Source of the DNA: GCA-002712045 sp028112705
Lineage (GTDB): Bacteria; Pseudomonadota; Alphaproteobacteria; Rhodobacterales; Rhodobacteraceae
Direction: 5' to 3'
Assembly: GCA_028112705.1 (NCBI GenBank)
Contig: JAOGYN010000001.1
Location: forward strand, 186,001 to 250,000
DNA: 64,000 bases
Below the pieces are notes generated by a model. The model had not been told where the DNA came from. It worked only from the letters and a program-made list of their open reading frames with translations, and made no database searches. The position numbers and the translations under genes are program-made. Below are positions 43,673-52,118 of this stretch, piece after piece (position 1 is the stretch's first letter; the number at the start of each line of letters is the position of its first letter).

Positions 43673-44833
43673 TTAACTAACATCAATAATTTTTATTCTA
43701 TGGCCGTCAGCAGATAAACCAATTTTTCCATCACACAAATTTAAGGCATCGCGCCCAAACACTTTTAACCTCCATCCCTCAAAAACGGCACCCACTCTCT
43801 CACCCGCAGCAACTCTATCCAAGTCAGATGTCGTAGCTATTAATTTCTGTGCCACACCAATTTTCTCAGAACTCGATTTCAATAACACTCTAAGTAATTC
43901 AGACAAGGCGGGGTTTTTATTTTCCTTTTTACGATCTTTTGAAACAGATGGATGGTTTTCTGGAGCGCAATTCACACCGTTGCTAACAGCTTTTAAAATT
44001 TTATCACCTAATTCTTGCGATTTATTACCCCGATTATACAATCTTAATCTTTTCAAATCATCATAATTAGTTGGCCTAACACTACACAACTCTATGAGGG
44101 CATCATCTTTTAGAACGCGGCCTTTTGGAATATTTTTTAACTGAGCATATTCCTCCCTAAAACAAGCCACTTCCCTTAGAATAGCCAAGAATTTTCCTGT
44201 GTCAGTCCTAACCTTTATTTTTTTCCATGCGTCATATGGATTTATATTATAAGTGTTTTCTGAAGTAAGGACAGCCATCTCCTCCTCAACCCAGGATATG
44301 CGTCCATTTTTTTCTAATTGATTCTGTAAGTATTCATAAACATCTCTCAAATGGGTCACATCTCCAATTGCGTAGTCTAATTGCTCTTTTGTAAGAGGTC
44401 TACGGCTCCAATCTGTAAAGCGTGACGACTTGTCTATAGAATTACTTGTAATACTTTTTACTAAATTGTCATACCCAACTTGCTCCCCAAATCCACACAC
44501 CATCGCAGCAATTTGTGTATCGAAAATTGGAGATGGCACCACACCTGTTAAGTTATAAAATATTTCAATATCTTGACGTGCAGCATGAAAAACTTTTATA
44601 GTAGAATGGTTTATCATTAGCTTATGAAGTGAGCTCAAGTCTATCCCATGAGCCAGTACGTCAATTATCACTGCCGATTCTGGGTTATTATCCTTTACCG
44701 CCATTTGAACCAAACATAGTTGCGAGTAATAGGTTTTTTCCCGTAAAAATTCAGTGTCAATCGTAACAAACTCAAACCGAGAGGCATAATCACAAAATGT
44801 GCTTAACTCTTCTGTAGTTTTGATTAATTTCAT
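43673..44833 (-). CDS. rnd: ribonuclease D
   Basis: 386-residue DEDDy 3'-5' exoribonuclease. Asp26 and Glu28 in 'TIDTEFLRE', Asp in 'FHAARQDIEIF', and Tyr/Asp in 'YAIGDVTHL' are the catalytic residues. An HRDC domain follows at about 205-280 ('REEYAQLKNIPKGRVLKDD') with a second one further on. It trims tRNA and other stable RNA 3' ends. First gene of the minus-strand run rnd-sufE-methyltransferase. Confidence 0.93.
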   Translation of the reverse strand: MKLIKTTEELSTFCDYASRFEFVTIDTEFLREKTYYSQLCLVQMAVKDNNPESAVIIDVLAHGIDLSSLHKLMINHSTIKVFHAARQDIEIFYNLTGVVPSPIFDTQIAAMVCGFGEQVGYDNLVKSITSNSIDKSSRFTDWSRRPLTKEQLDYAIGDVTHLRDVYEYLQNQLEKNGRISWVEEEMAVLTSENTYNINPYDAWKKIKVRTDTGKFLAILREVACFREEYAQLKNIPKGRVLKDDALIELCSVRPTNYDDLKRLRLYNRGNKSQELGDKILKAVSNGVNCAPENHPSVSKDRKKENKNPALSELLRVLLKSSSEKIGVAQKLIATTSDLDRVAAGERVGAVFEGWRLKVFGRDALNLCDGKIGLSADGHRIKIIDVS

Positions 44834-45026
44834 TAAAAACCGATCTTAATTTGATATTTTATTTAATACTGCATACATATTCACAAGTAATTTAACAATT
44901 GAATTCAATATGATTATTTTATTAAGGTGTATTAAATTTAATATAAGTTGATTTATTCAAACAGACCAACGTTAGTAACTAAATGTGCAATAAAGTAAAA
45001 ATGATTATTATAGTTAAACAACAATA

Positions 45027-45179
45027 ATGTGGATTATATTTAGTCTATTAACTTTAATACTAACCATTATAATGAGCCTAAAGGTGCTACCAAAAATAAC
45101 AGGTTTATTTTTTAAGCTTTTATCTATTATAATAAGCTCAGGAATTGCATACATAATCATTTTTTATTTTTTTAAATGA
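45027..45179 (+). CDS. small two-helix membrane protein (hypothetical)
   Basis: 50-residue frame starting at ATG 45027 and ending 60 bp before aroQ. It is almost wholly hydrophobic, with two segments, 'IIFSLLTLILTIIM' and 'LLSIIISSGIAYIIIFYFF', separated by a short basic turn ('SLKVLPKITGLFFK'), as in real small membrane proteins. The ribosome binding site is weak. It is the only coding candidate in the 44834-45239 spacer. No family recognised. Confidence 0.5.
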   Translation: MWIIFSLLTLILTIIMSLKVLPKITGLFFKLLSIIISSGIAYIIIFYFFK

Positions 45180-45239
45180 TTAAACAAAAAAATGTTATTA
45201 AACAATTTTAAAACAAAAGAAACAATTAAAAGAGATCAA

Positions 45240-45674
45240 ATGAAGTCAATATTAATTTTGAACGGTCCAAATTTGAATCTATTAGGTCATAGAGAACCTG
45301 AAGTTTATGGAACCGACACGCTAGATGATATCGAAAAAACTTGCATGCTAAAAGCATTAAATTTAGATGTTGGAATTACTTTTTCTCAATCAAATATTGA
45401 AGGTGAGTTAGTAGATATTATCCAAGCCTCTATGAACAAGCATGATGGAATTATTTTAAATGCAGGTGCTTACACTCACACATCGATTGCAATAATGGAT
45501 GCTATAATTGCCACTCAAGTCCCTACTGTAGAGGTGCATATTACAAACATATATCATCGTGAAAATTTCCGCCATGTCTCATATGTAGGACGAGCTGCAA
45601 TTGGGCAAATATGTGGATTTGGGATTGCTGGCTATTCATTAGCACTAGACGCAATAATGGAAGAAATTAGTTAA
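45240..45674 (+). CDS. aroQ: type II 3-dehydroquinate dehydratase
   Basis: 144-residue enzyme of the shikimate pathway, converting 3-dehydroquinate to 3-dehydroshikimate in a dodecamer. 'ILNGPNLNLLGHREPEVYG' includes Asn11, Arg18 and the catalytic Tyr23; 'NAGAYTHTSIA' and 'EVHITNIYHRENFRH' supply Asn74, His80 and catalytic His100. The frame is open from 45192, but the ATG at 45240 aligns with the family start and has AAAGAGAT upstream. Often upstream of accB/accC; here it is followed, with one base between, by a LuxR-type regulator. Confidence 0.95.
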   Translation: MKSILILNGPNLNLLGHREPEVYGTDTLDDIEKTCMLKALNLDVGITFSQSNIEGELVDIIQASMNKHDGIILNAGAYTHTSIAIMDAIIATQVPTVEVHITNIYHRENFRHVSYVGRAAIGQICGFGIAGYSLALDAIMEEIS

Positions 45675-45675
45675 T

Positions 45676-46452
45676 ATGAAATTCTATAATGATGATTTTC
45701 TGAGTTACTGTACTAAAATTTTAAGTTCAGACGATACGTCAATTGCTTGGGATACATACAAACAGGCACTTACATCTATAGGGTTTGACAGACATATCTA
45801 TATAAGCACACATTATCGAACTTATGGCTTATGGGGAGACCCTAGAGATGCGATAGTACTATCATCGCATGAAAAAAAATATAATGACGCACTTTTTAGT
45901 AATGAATTGGATTTTTTACAACATCATCCTGATTTTGATTGGTTAATTCACAATCCTGGACTATTTATGCCTTGGGAAGAAATTTCAAAAAATGATGTCT
46001 ACAAAAACAGCTTTAAAGAAAAGTTCAAACTATTAAATGATAAATTCAATGTCACGTCTGGAATTAAATTTAGCCTAAGGCAACACAGTCAAGAGTCCGC
46101 ATGTGTAGTGTTATTGACGGGGAATTTACAATTTAATCAATCTAAAATTAACGATATATGGACTTTTAATAAGGATAAGATTTATTCAATTACAAAAATA
46201 CTTCAACTAACGATAAGAAGCCTGCCCTATAATGGTAGTGGAATTGGACCTAAACACCAAAGGCTTACAAAGAGACAAGAAGAAGTATTAAACTTGATCT
46301 CTTTAGGTAATACTCTAATCGAGGTCGCACACAAATTAGACCTATCAATACCCACAATTGACAAACATCTAAAATTAGCCAGATACAACCTTAATGCTAA
46401 TTCGACTGCTCAAGCTGTAGCAAAAGCGGAAAAAGAGAAAATGTTAAATTAG
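45676..46452 (+). CDS. LuxR-type transcriptional regulator (autoinducer-domain-like, solo)
   Basis: 258-residue protein. The C-terminal part (about 197-255) is a LuxR helix-turn-helix: 'RLTKRQEEVLNLISLG', 'IEVAHKLDLSIPTIDKHL' and 'LNANSTAQAVAKA'. The N-terminal 160 residues have the layout of an autoinducer-binding domain ('LSSHEKKYNDALF', 'FMPWEEIS', 'GIKFSLRQ'), but the usual invariant Trp/Tyr/Asp-Pro ligand contacts cannot be matched with confidence. No luxI-type synthase is in the window. It starts one base after the aroQ stop, so it may be co-transcribed with it. A paralogue follows. Confidence 0.83.
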   Translation: MKFYNDDFLSYCTKILSSDDTSIAWDTYKQALTSIGFDRHIYISTHYRTYGLWGDPRDAIVLSSHEKKYNDALFSNELDFLQHHPDFDWLIHNPGLFMPWEEISKNDVYKNSFKEKFKLLNDKFNVTSGIKFSLRQHSQESACVVLLTGNLQFNQSKINDIWTFNKDKIYSITKILQLTIRSLPYNGSGIGPKHQRLTKRQEEVLNLISLGNTLIEVAHKLDLSIPTIDKHLKLARYNLNANSTAQAVAKAEKEKMLN

Positions 46453-46565
46453 ACTTGTTAATAATTTAAATCATTTTTAAACACTTAGTATAGGAAACCT
46501 TATCTCGCAATATACTTAAGGATATCGAATAATCATATTAGATTTTATATAAAATGGCCCCATAA

Positions 46566-47438
46566 ATGATAAATAGCTCTAAAATAAATGATTATTTCGT
46601 CCCATCTATTTTAGATGCATCTGATGTTATTGAATTGTGGTCTAATTTTACAAAGATAATGTCTAAATTGAAATTTAACCGTGTTATTTACGCAACTACA
46701 AAGTTGAGCAAGTCAGGGCTGAGTGAAGATTTAAAAGATGGCCTAGTTCTTTCAAATCATGACCCTAAATATATCAAAGAAATGATTAAAAATAAATGCT
46801 TTGATAATGATACACGATGGATGGAAGTAAATAAAAGTAACAGTGTTAGTTGGGATGTAAGCGACCATAATATTAATATAAAAATGGACCAAGATTGCAC
46901 CACATTTAGATACGGTCTATTAAATAACCTCAAATTTTCTGAAATTTTATTTTATCCACCAATTAAAACCCCACCATCACAGTATGAAAAAAATATTTGG
47001 AAGCTTTATAACCAGTATAATGTAAAAGCGGGACATACTTTACACTTCAAACATCGTTTTGGAACAGGCACATCAGGTTTTGCTTTGTGCTCAAGCCCCG
47101 AAATGGATCAAGCAGAAACAAATAGCTATTGGGAGAGTAATGGTAAAAATATAGAATATTTATCAGAATTATTTGATAGGAAAATACGTCAATTACCCAA
47201 CGCTAATTTTAGCCAACTACCAATACGAAAAAAGCTTACAAAACGGCAAAAATCAGTCCTGCAGTGGATCTCTAAAGGAAAATCAATTAATGACATTTCC
47301 ACTATAATGGAACTATCAGTACCGACTATTGATAAACATTTGCGATTAGCTAGGCAAACCTTAAATGCAAAAACGACAATACAAGCAGTAATTAAAGCAC
47401 AAAAAAATAAACAATTATATAATTTTAATTATTATTAA
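46566..47438 (+). CDS. LuxR-type transcriptional regulator, second of a tandem pair
   Basis: 290 residues, paralogous to the preceding gene: HTH 'KLTKRQKSVLQWISKG', 'INDISTIMELSVPTIDKHLR' and 'LNAKTTIQAVIKAQ'. The N-terminal domain shares 'LSNHDPKY' and a 'WDVS' segment but is longer by about 30 residues and clearly diverged. The 113-bp gap to the first gene may hold its own promoter. Ligand unknown; like its neighbour it lacks an adjacent synthase. Confidence 0.83.
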   Translation: MINSSKINDYFVPSILDASDVIELWSNFTKIMSKLKFNRVIYATTKLSKSGLSEDLKDGLVLSNHDPKYIKEMIKNKCFDNDTRWMEVNKSNSVSWDVSDHNINIKMDQDCTTFRYGLLNNLKFSEILFYPPIKTPPSQYEKNIWKLYNQYNVKAGHTLHFKHRFGTGTSGFALCSSPEMDQAETNSYWESNGKNIEYLSELFDRKIRQLPNANFSQLPIRKKLTKRQKSVLQWISKGKSINDISTIMELSVPTIDKHLRLARQTLNAKTTIQAVIKAQKNKQLYNFNYY

Positions 47439-47491
47439 AAGTAAGGATTCAGATACTTTAAAGATTTCAATTCATTAAGTATTCTTAACAT

Positions 47492-47575
47492 GTTCCATGA
47501 GCGTAGGTCTTTGGACCTTCGGAACAATACTAATCCCGATCACTTGTATCTTTTTACAACTGATCGGGGTTTTTA
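47492..47575 (+). terminator. two-hairpin element with intrinsic terminator after the luxR pair
   Basis: First hairpin: GTTCC (47492-47496) with GGAAC (47521-47525), enclosing AGGTC-TTTG-GACCT (47505-47518). Second: a 10-bp stem 47533-47542/47561-47570 with one mismatch, followed by TTTTT on the plus strand, a standard intrinsic terminator. It ends the luxR transcript and faces tsf from the other side. The first hairpin is unexplained; together the two could also be a short stable RNA. Confidence 0.65.
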
Positions 47576-47584
47576 TGGAAATAA

Positions 47585-48460
47585 TTAACCACCTATAGTT
47601 TTTGCCACCTCAGCGGCAAAATCTTCCTGTTCCTTTTCAATTCCCTCTCCTACTTCCAATCGAGAGAACCCTATTACCTCAACGCCTGCGTCAGCAGCAG
47701 CTTGAGAAACTGTAATATCAGGATTAATAACAAACTTTTGATTCAACAATGTCACTTCTTCGAAGAATTTATTCATTCTACCGGTTACCATCTTTTCTAT
47801 AACTGCCTCAGGTTTTCCACTCTCACGAGCTTGCTCAGACAAAATTTGTTTTTCTCTATCAATTATAGAACTATCCAAATCATCAACACTAAGTGAGGCT
47901 GGGTTTGCTGCTGCAATGTGCATTGCAATTTGTTTACCAATCCCTTTATCAGTACCCGTCATGGCAACTAGTACACCAATTTTACCCATGCCTTCTGATA
48001 CAGCGTTATGAACATATGTGGCAACACTTTCACCTTCTAATCGCGCCATACGCCTAATAGTCATATTTTCACCAATAGTAGCAATTTTATTAGTCAAAAT
48101 CTCAGAGATAACAGATCCATCAACTTTCAGTCTAACCAGTCCATCCACTTCAGACGCTTCTAAAGCAGCTGTAGCAAAACTTGATACCATTTGTTGAAAA
48201 TCAGAATTTTTACTTACAAAATCTGTTTCAGAATTGACCTCAACCATAACACCAACCCCATTTGACACTTGTGTACCAATTAGGCCTTCAGCCGCTGTCC
48301 TTCCAGATTTTTTTGCTGCTTTAGCTAAACCCTTCGTTCTGAGCCAATCAACTGCAGCTTCCATATCTCCATCTGTCTCAGTTAATGCCTTCTTAGCATC
48401 CATCATTCCTGCGCCAGTGTTATCACGTAATTCTTTTACTAATGCGGCAGTTATAGCCAT
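47585..48460 (-). CDS. tsf: translation elongation factor Ts
   Basis: 291-residue EF-Ts, the guanine-nucleotide exchange factor of EF-Tu. 'ITAALVKELRDNTGAGMMDAKKAL' begins the UBA-like domain (quoted here in part: VKELRDNTGAGMMD), 'TDFVSKNSDFQ' is the nucleotide-exchange motif, and the two core subdomains follow. Standard length. It lies 28 bp downstream of rpsB on the same strand, the conserved rpsB-tsf operon. Confidence 0.97.
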   Translation of the reverse strand: MAITAALVKELRDNTGAGMMDAKKALTETDGDMEAAVDWLRTKGLAKAAKKSGRTAAEGLIGTQVSNGVGVMVEVNSETDFVSKNSDFQQMVSSFATAALEASEVDGLVRLKVDGSVISEILTNKIATIGENMTIRRMARLEGESVATYVHNAVSEGMGKIGVLVAMTGTDKGIGKQIAMHIAAANPASLSVDDLDSSIIDREKQILSEQARESGKPEAVIEKMVTGRMNKFFEEVTLLNQKFVINPDITVSQAAADAGVEVIGFSRLEVGEGIEKEQEDFAAEVAKTIGG

Positions 48461-48488
48461 AATTAGAACTCCTCGACTATTCTATTGA

Positions 48489-49370
48489 TTATTTTGTTGC
48501 TTTTTCAGCTTCCTTAGCAACCGCCTCAGTTTCAGCTTCCTTAGCAACCGCCTCAGTTTCAGCTTCCTTAGCAACCACCTCAGTTTCAGCTTCCTTAGCA
48601 ACCACCTCAGCTGGGATATCAGATGATAGAACTTCCTCTACCACTTCTTCCATCTCGCCTAGATCAACGCCAGCAGCACCTAATTGAGCCGACATACCAT
48701 CTAATGCTGAGCGTGCAGCTAAATCACAATAAAGTTGTATTGCTCTAGCAGCGTCATCATTTCCAGGGATCATATAGTCCACACCTTCTGGAGCACAATT
48801 AGAGTCAACCACGGCAATCACAGGTATTCCTAATTTGTTAGCCTCTGTAATTGCTAAAGCTTCACGCTTCACATCAATAACAAATAGTAAGGAAGGCACG
48901 CCACTCATTTCACGTATTCCGCCCAGAGATGCTTGCAATTTAGTTTGCTCACGCTCCATTCCTAAGCGCTCCTTTTTAGTCATACCTTGAGCACCTTCTT
49001 CTAATTGCTCATCAATAGACTTTAACCGAGAAATAGAATTTGAAATAGTTTTCCAGTTTGTAAGTGTTCCACCTAACCAACGGTGGTTCATAAAGTACTG
49101 AGCTGAACGTTCTGCCGCATCTGCTATCGCTGCTGAAGCCTGACGCTTTGTACCAACAAATAAGATTGTACCACCTTTGGAAACAGTTTGTTGAATAATA
49201 TTCAAAGCTGCATCCAGCATTGGAACAGTTTGAGTTAAATCCATAATATGGATGCCATTTCTAGATCCATAAATAAACTGTTCCATTCTTGGATTCCAGC
49301 GGTGAGTCTGGTGTCCAAAGTGCACACCAGCTTCTAAAAGTTGACGCAAAGTGAATTCTGGGATTGCCAT
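48489..49370 (-). CDS. rpsB: 30S ribosomal protein S2 with repeated C-terminal tail
   Basis: About 293 residues. 'MAIPEFTLRQLLEAGVHFG' is the family start; the frame upstream of 49370 is leader RNA, and AAGGA lies eight bases before this ATG. 'RWLGGTLTNWKT' and 'DSNCAPEGVDYMIPGNDDA' are S2 hallmarks. The last 35 or so residues are not part of S2: they are four 9-residue repeats of the 'VAKEAETEV' type. Such extensions of S2 are common in alphaproteobacteria but this one is a near-perfect tandem repeat. A folded leader upstream probably allows autoregulation. Confidence 0.96.
   Translation of the reverse strand: MAIPEFTLRQLLEAGVHFGHQTHRWNPRMEQFIYGSRNGIHIMDLTQTVPMLDAALNIIQQTVSKGGTILFVGTKRQASAAIADAAERSAQYFMNHRWLGGTLTNWKTISNSISRLKSIDEQLEEGAQGMTKKERLGMEREQTKLQASLGGIREMSGVPSLLFVIDVKREALAITEANKLGIPVIAVVDSNCAPEGVDYMIPGNDDAARAIQLYCDLAARSALDGMSAQLGAAGVDLGEMEEVVEEVLSSDIPAEVVAKEAETEVVAKEAETEAVAKEAETEAVAKEAEKATK
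48506..48608 (-). repeat. four tandem 27-bp repeats in the 3' end of rpsB
   Basis: The unit starting CAGCTTCCTTAGCAACC recurs at 48506, 48533, 48560 and 48587, i.e. an exact 27-bp period. Copies differ by only a few bases, mainly CCG versus CCA, so expansion is recent. Each unit keeps frame and codes for nine residues, Lys/Glu-rich and likely helical. Confidence 0.93.
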
Positions 49371-49384
49371 AATTTTTTCCTTAT

Positions 49385-49469
49385 CCGGTTTAACCTTGAT
49401 GAGGCGAGAGAGCATATGCTCAACCGGCGGATTAAAAGGAATTTCTCTCCAAATAACCCAAGCCTCATC
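49385..49469 (-). promoter_or_regulatory. rpsB leader with potential pseudoknot (candidate S2 autoregulatory element)
   Basis: On the minus strand GATGAGGC (49469-49462) pairs with GCCTCATC (49405-49398), an 8-bp stem. Within its loop, CCGGTT (49427-49422) can pair with AACCGG (49390-49385) downstream of the first stem, making an H-type pseudoknot, and GAGCATATGCTC (49421-49410) can form a small hairpin between them. The last arm ends two or three bases before the AAGGA of rpsB. In E. coli S2 represses rpsB-tsf through a structured leader; the same role here is inferred. Confidence 0.65.
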
Positions 49470-49552
49470 TGTGAATTTATAATGCCCATTTACATAAGCT
49501 TAATTAATTTTGCAAGCTTGTATTTAAACAAAACAACGCTACAAAGCTCTCA

Positions 49553-50446
49553 ATGATAAAAAAACCAGATATTGTATGTATTGGCTCAGTTCTATGGGAT
49601 ATAATAGGTCGATCAACAGCAAAAATGAATTTAGCCGCAGATCGACCAGGAAAAATAATTCGAATTCCTGGTGGAGTTGCTTTAAACTTGGCAATGAGCT
49701 TACAAAAAAATGGATTCAATTCATTAATATTAAGTGTAATTGGGAGAGATCACGAGGGTGACCAATTAATAGAACAATTAAAGTTACGAAGAATAATTAC
49801 AGATTATATATATAGAACCACTGATTTTCCAACTGATTCATACATGGCAATAGAGGGATCCAATGGATTAGTCGGAGCTATTGCAGACACACAAACTTTA
49901 GAAAAATGTGAAGAAAATATTCTTTCGCCGTTAAAAAATGGTAAATTGGCTGATGTTAAAAATCCTTGGCCTGGATTAATAGCTCTAGATGGTAATTTAA
50001 CAAAAACACTTCTGAAACAAATAAATACAAATCCACTTTTTAAAAATGCTGACGTTAGAATTGCACCGGCCAGCCCCGGAAAAGCTTTAAGATTGAGGAC
50101 ATGTTTAAATGGAAACGTTGGTACAGTTTATGTAAATTTAGAGGAAGCAAATCTTATTTTAAATCAAAACCACAAAACTTCAAAATTAGCTGCGCAAGCT
50201 TTAACAAATATTGGTGTCAGAAGAGCAGTAGTAACGGATGGGGAGCAGCCTGTTACTGTTTCAGAAAAAAATAACTTAATATCTTTAACACCACCAATTG
50301 TTAAGGTAACTCGAGTTACAGGTGCTGGAGATGTCTTTATGGCAAGCCACATTCAAGCTGAAATGGTTGGACAAAAAAATGAAACCGCAATTAGATCCGC
50401 TCTAAATCAAACTGCAAAATATATTTCCACAAGTGAGATACTATGA
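49553..50446 (+). CDS. psuK: PfkB-family kinase, probable pseudouridine kinase
   Basis: 297-residue sugar/nucleoside kinase. 'VCIGSVLWDIIG' at the start, 'RIPGGVALNLAMSLQKNG' (PfkB signature 1 area), and 'VTRVTGAGDVFMASHI' with the catalytic Asp are present. It overlaps psuG by four bases (ATGA), so the pair is translated together; this context supports phosphorylation of pseudouridine to pseudouridine 5'-phosphate. Divergent from rpsB. Confidence 0.85.
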   Translation: MIKKPDIVCIGSVLWDIIGRSTAKMNLAADRPGKIIRIPGGVALNLAMSLQKNGFNSLILSVIGRDHEGDQLIEQLKLRRIITDYIYRTTDFPTDSYMAIEGSNGLVGAIADTQTLEKCEENILSPLKNGKLADVKNPWPGLIALDGNLTKTLLKQINTNPLFKNADVRIAPASPGKALRLRTCLNGNVGTVYVNLEEANLILNQNHKTSKLAAQALTNIGVRRAVVTDGEQPVTVSEKNNLISLTPPIVKVTRVTGAGDVFMASHIQAEMVGQKNETAIRSALNQTAKYISTSEIL

Positions 50447-51351
50447 CTATAAAAATCAATTATTCAAAAGAAATCTTATTTGCAAAAAAAAATAAATTAC
50501 CAATTGTTGCCTTAGAGAGCACGATCATAACTCATGGGATGCCCTATCCAGTGAATTTGGAAACTGCATTAGCGGTAGAAAACGTAATAAGAGAGAATAA
50601 GGCCGTACCAGCCACAATTTCTATTTTAGAGGGCGACATACAAATCGGGCATACGTCAAAGCAACTAGAAAATTTATCTCAAAAACAAAATGTTAGAAAG
50701 TTAAGCAGAGCAGACTTACCCATCAGCATAGCCAACGGCTCCACTGGCTCGACAACAGTAGCAGCTACGATGATCTGCTCCAAGTTAGCCAATATAGACG
50801 TATTTGCTACTGGTGGGATTGGTGGTGTTCACTTGGACGTACTGGAAACATTTGATGTGTCAGCTGACCTTAACGAGTTTTCAAAGACAAATGTTGCAGT
50901 AGTTGCTGCTGGTCCAAAAGCCATACTAGATATTCCAAAAACCATAGAATTCTTAGAAACATTAGGCGTGCCCATTTTGTCATTCCAAAGTGATGAAATT
51001 CCTGCTTTCTGGTCTAGAGCCTCGGGCTGCAAAGCATCTATTAAAATGAACAAGATAATTGACATAGCTAATTTTATAAAAGTACGTAATCAACTGGGAT
51101 TGGAGGGCGGTTGTTTAATAACAAATCCAGTTCCAATCGAATATGAAATTCCTAATAATATAATCACACCTATTATAAATCAAGCAATCAAAGATGGGCA
51201 AAATAAAGGCATAGCAGGAAAAGAATTAACTCCTTTCCTTCTGAACCGAATTTTTGAGTTAACAGATGGTAAATCTTTAAAAACAAATATAGCCTTAATC
51301 AAAAACAATGCCAAAGTTGCTGCAAAATTATCTAAACTTTTGATTAAATAG
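50443..51351 (+). CDS. psuG: pseudouridine-5'-phosphate glycosidase
   Basis: 302-residue enzyme that splits pseudouridine 5'-phosphate to uracil and ribose 5-phosphate. 'VALESTIITHGMPYP' (with the catalytic Glu), 'DVFATGGIGGVH', 'AAGPKAILDIP' (with the active-site Lys), and 'LITNPVP' are the family signatures. With psuK it degrades pseudouridine released from turned-over rRNA and tRNA. Translationally coupled to psuK. Confidence 0.93.
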   Translation: MTIKINYSKEILFAKKNKLPIVALESTIITHGMPYPVNLETALAVENVIRENKAVPATISILEGDIQIGHTSKQLENLSQKQNVRKLSRADLPISIANGSTGSTTVAATMICSKLANIDVFATGGIGGVHLDVLETFDVSADLNEFSKTNVAVVAAGPKAILDIPKTIEFLETLGVPILSFQSDEIPAFWSRASGCKASIKMNKIIDIANFIKVRNQLGLEGGCLITNPVPIEYEIPNNIITPIINQAIKDGQNKGIAGKELTPFLLNRIFELTDGKSLKTNIALIKNNAKVAAKLSKLLIK

Positions 51352-51420
51352 ACGAATATCCATATTGTACTTTTATAATTTAAAATAGTTAATTACAAAG
51401 GTCGCAGAGAAGGCTTAAAT

Positions 51421-52113
51421 ATGTCAAAAGAAGAGAAGGTATTTACCCAGACCAGAAGGGGGAATTTTACCTCCAAACTAAGAAACAATTTCTTAACAGG
51501 ATTAGCGGTAATCATTCCTGTATTTATAACAACCTATTTAATTTGGTCGACAATTGGCTTAGTTGACGGTTGGGTTCTACCCTTAATTCCTGAAAAGTAT
51601 ACTATAGATAAATTTATAGGGATTGATGTCAAGGGAATTGGCGTGGTCATTTTTCTCCTATTCACAGTTATAATTGGCTCTTTAACAAAGGGGTACTTTG
51701 GCCGAACTATTCTCAAATCTGCTGAAAGTTTAGTTGATAGAATGCCAGTTGTAAGATCTATTTACAATGGCATTAAACAGATAGCTGAAACAATTTTCAA
51801 TCAATCAAACAATTCATTCGAGAAAGCCTGTCTTGTTGAATACCCCAGAAAAGGAATTTGGGCAGTTGCCTTTGTATCAACAAAAACAAAGGGGGAAGTG
51901 AATAGAAAATTGGGAGAAAATAAAGATCTTTATAGTATTTTTTTACCAACCACACCAAACCCGACTTCTGGTTTTTTGCTATTTTTACCAGAAAAGGATA
52001 TTGTTTTCTTGGATATGTCTGTAGAAGACGCAGCAAAATTAGTAATTTCAGCTGGATTGGTTACACCAAAAAATATTTTGAGCACACCAAAAACTAAAAA
52101 TATTAAAAAATAA
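51421..52113 (+). CDS. DUF502 family membrane protein
   Basis: 230-residue protein. An N-terminal cytoplasmic basic segment is followed by two membrane helices ('FLTGLAVIIPVFITTYLIW' and 'GVVIFLLFTVIIGSLTKG') and a C-terminal soluble domain. 'RMPVVRSIYNGIKQI' and 'LPTTPNPTSGFLLFLP' are the diagnostic DUF502 motifs. Function unknown. AGAAGGCTTAAAT precedes the ATG. The exporter gene starts five bases after the stop. Confidence 0.9.
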   Translation: MSKEEKVFTQTRRGNFTSKLRNNFLTGLAVIIPVFITTYLIWSTIGLVDGWVLPLIPEKYTIDKFIGIDVKGIGVVIFLLFTVIIGSLTKGYFGRTILKSAESLVDRMPVVRSIYNGIKQIAETIFNQSNNSFEKACLVEYPRKGIWAVAFVSTKTKGEVNRKLGENKDLYSIFLPTTPNPTSGFLLFLPEKDIVFLDMSVEDAAKLVISAGLVTPKNILSTPKTKNIKK

Positions 52114-52118
52114 GAACC

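Noticed and set aside
45676..47438. Complete quorum-sensing system
   Set aside because: No LuxI, HdtS or other signal synthase gene in the window; both regulators are solos.
49371..49415. Upstream extension of rpsB by 15 codons
   Set aside because: S2 family members begin at the downstream Met, which has AAGGA in the right place; the extension falls within the folded leader.
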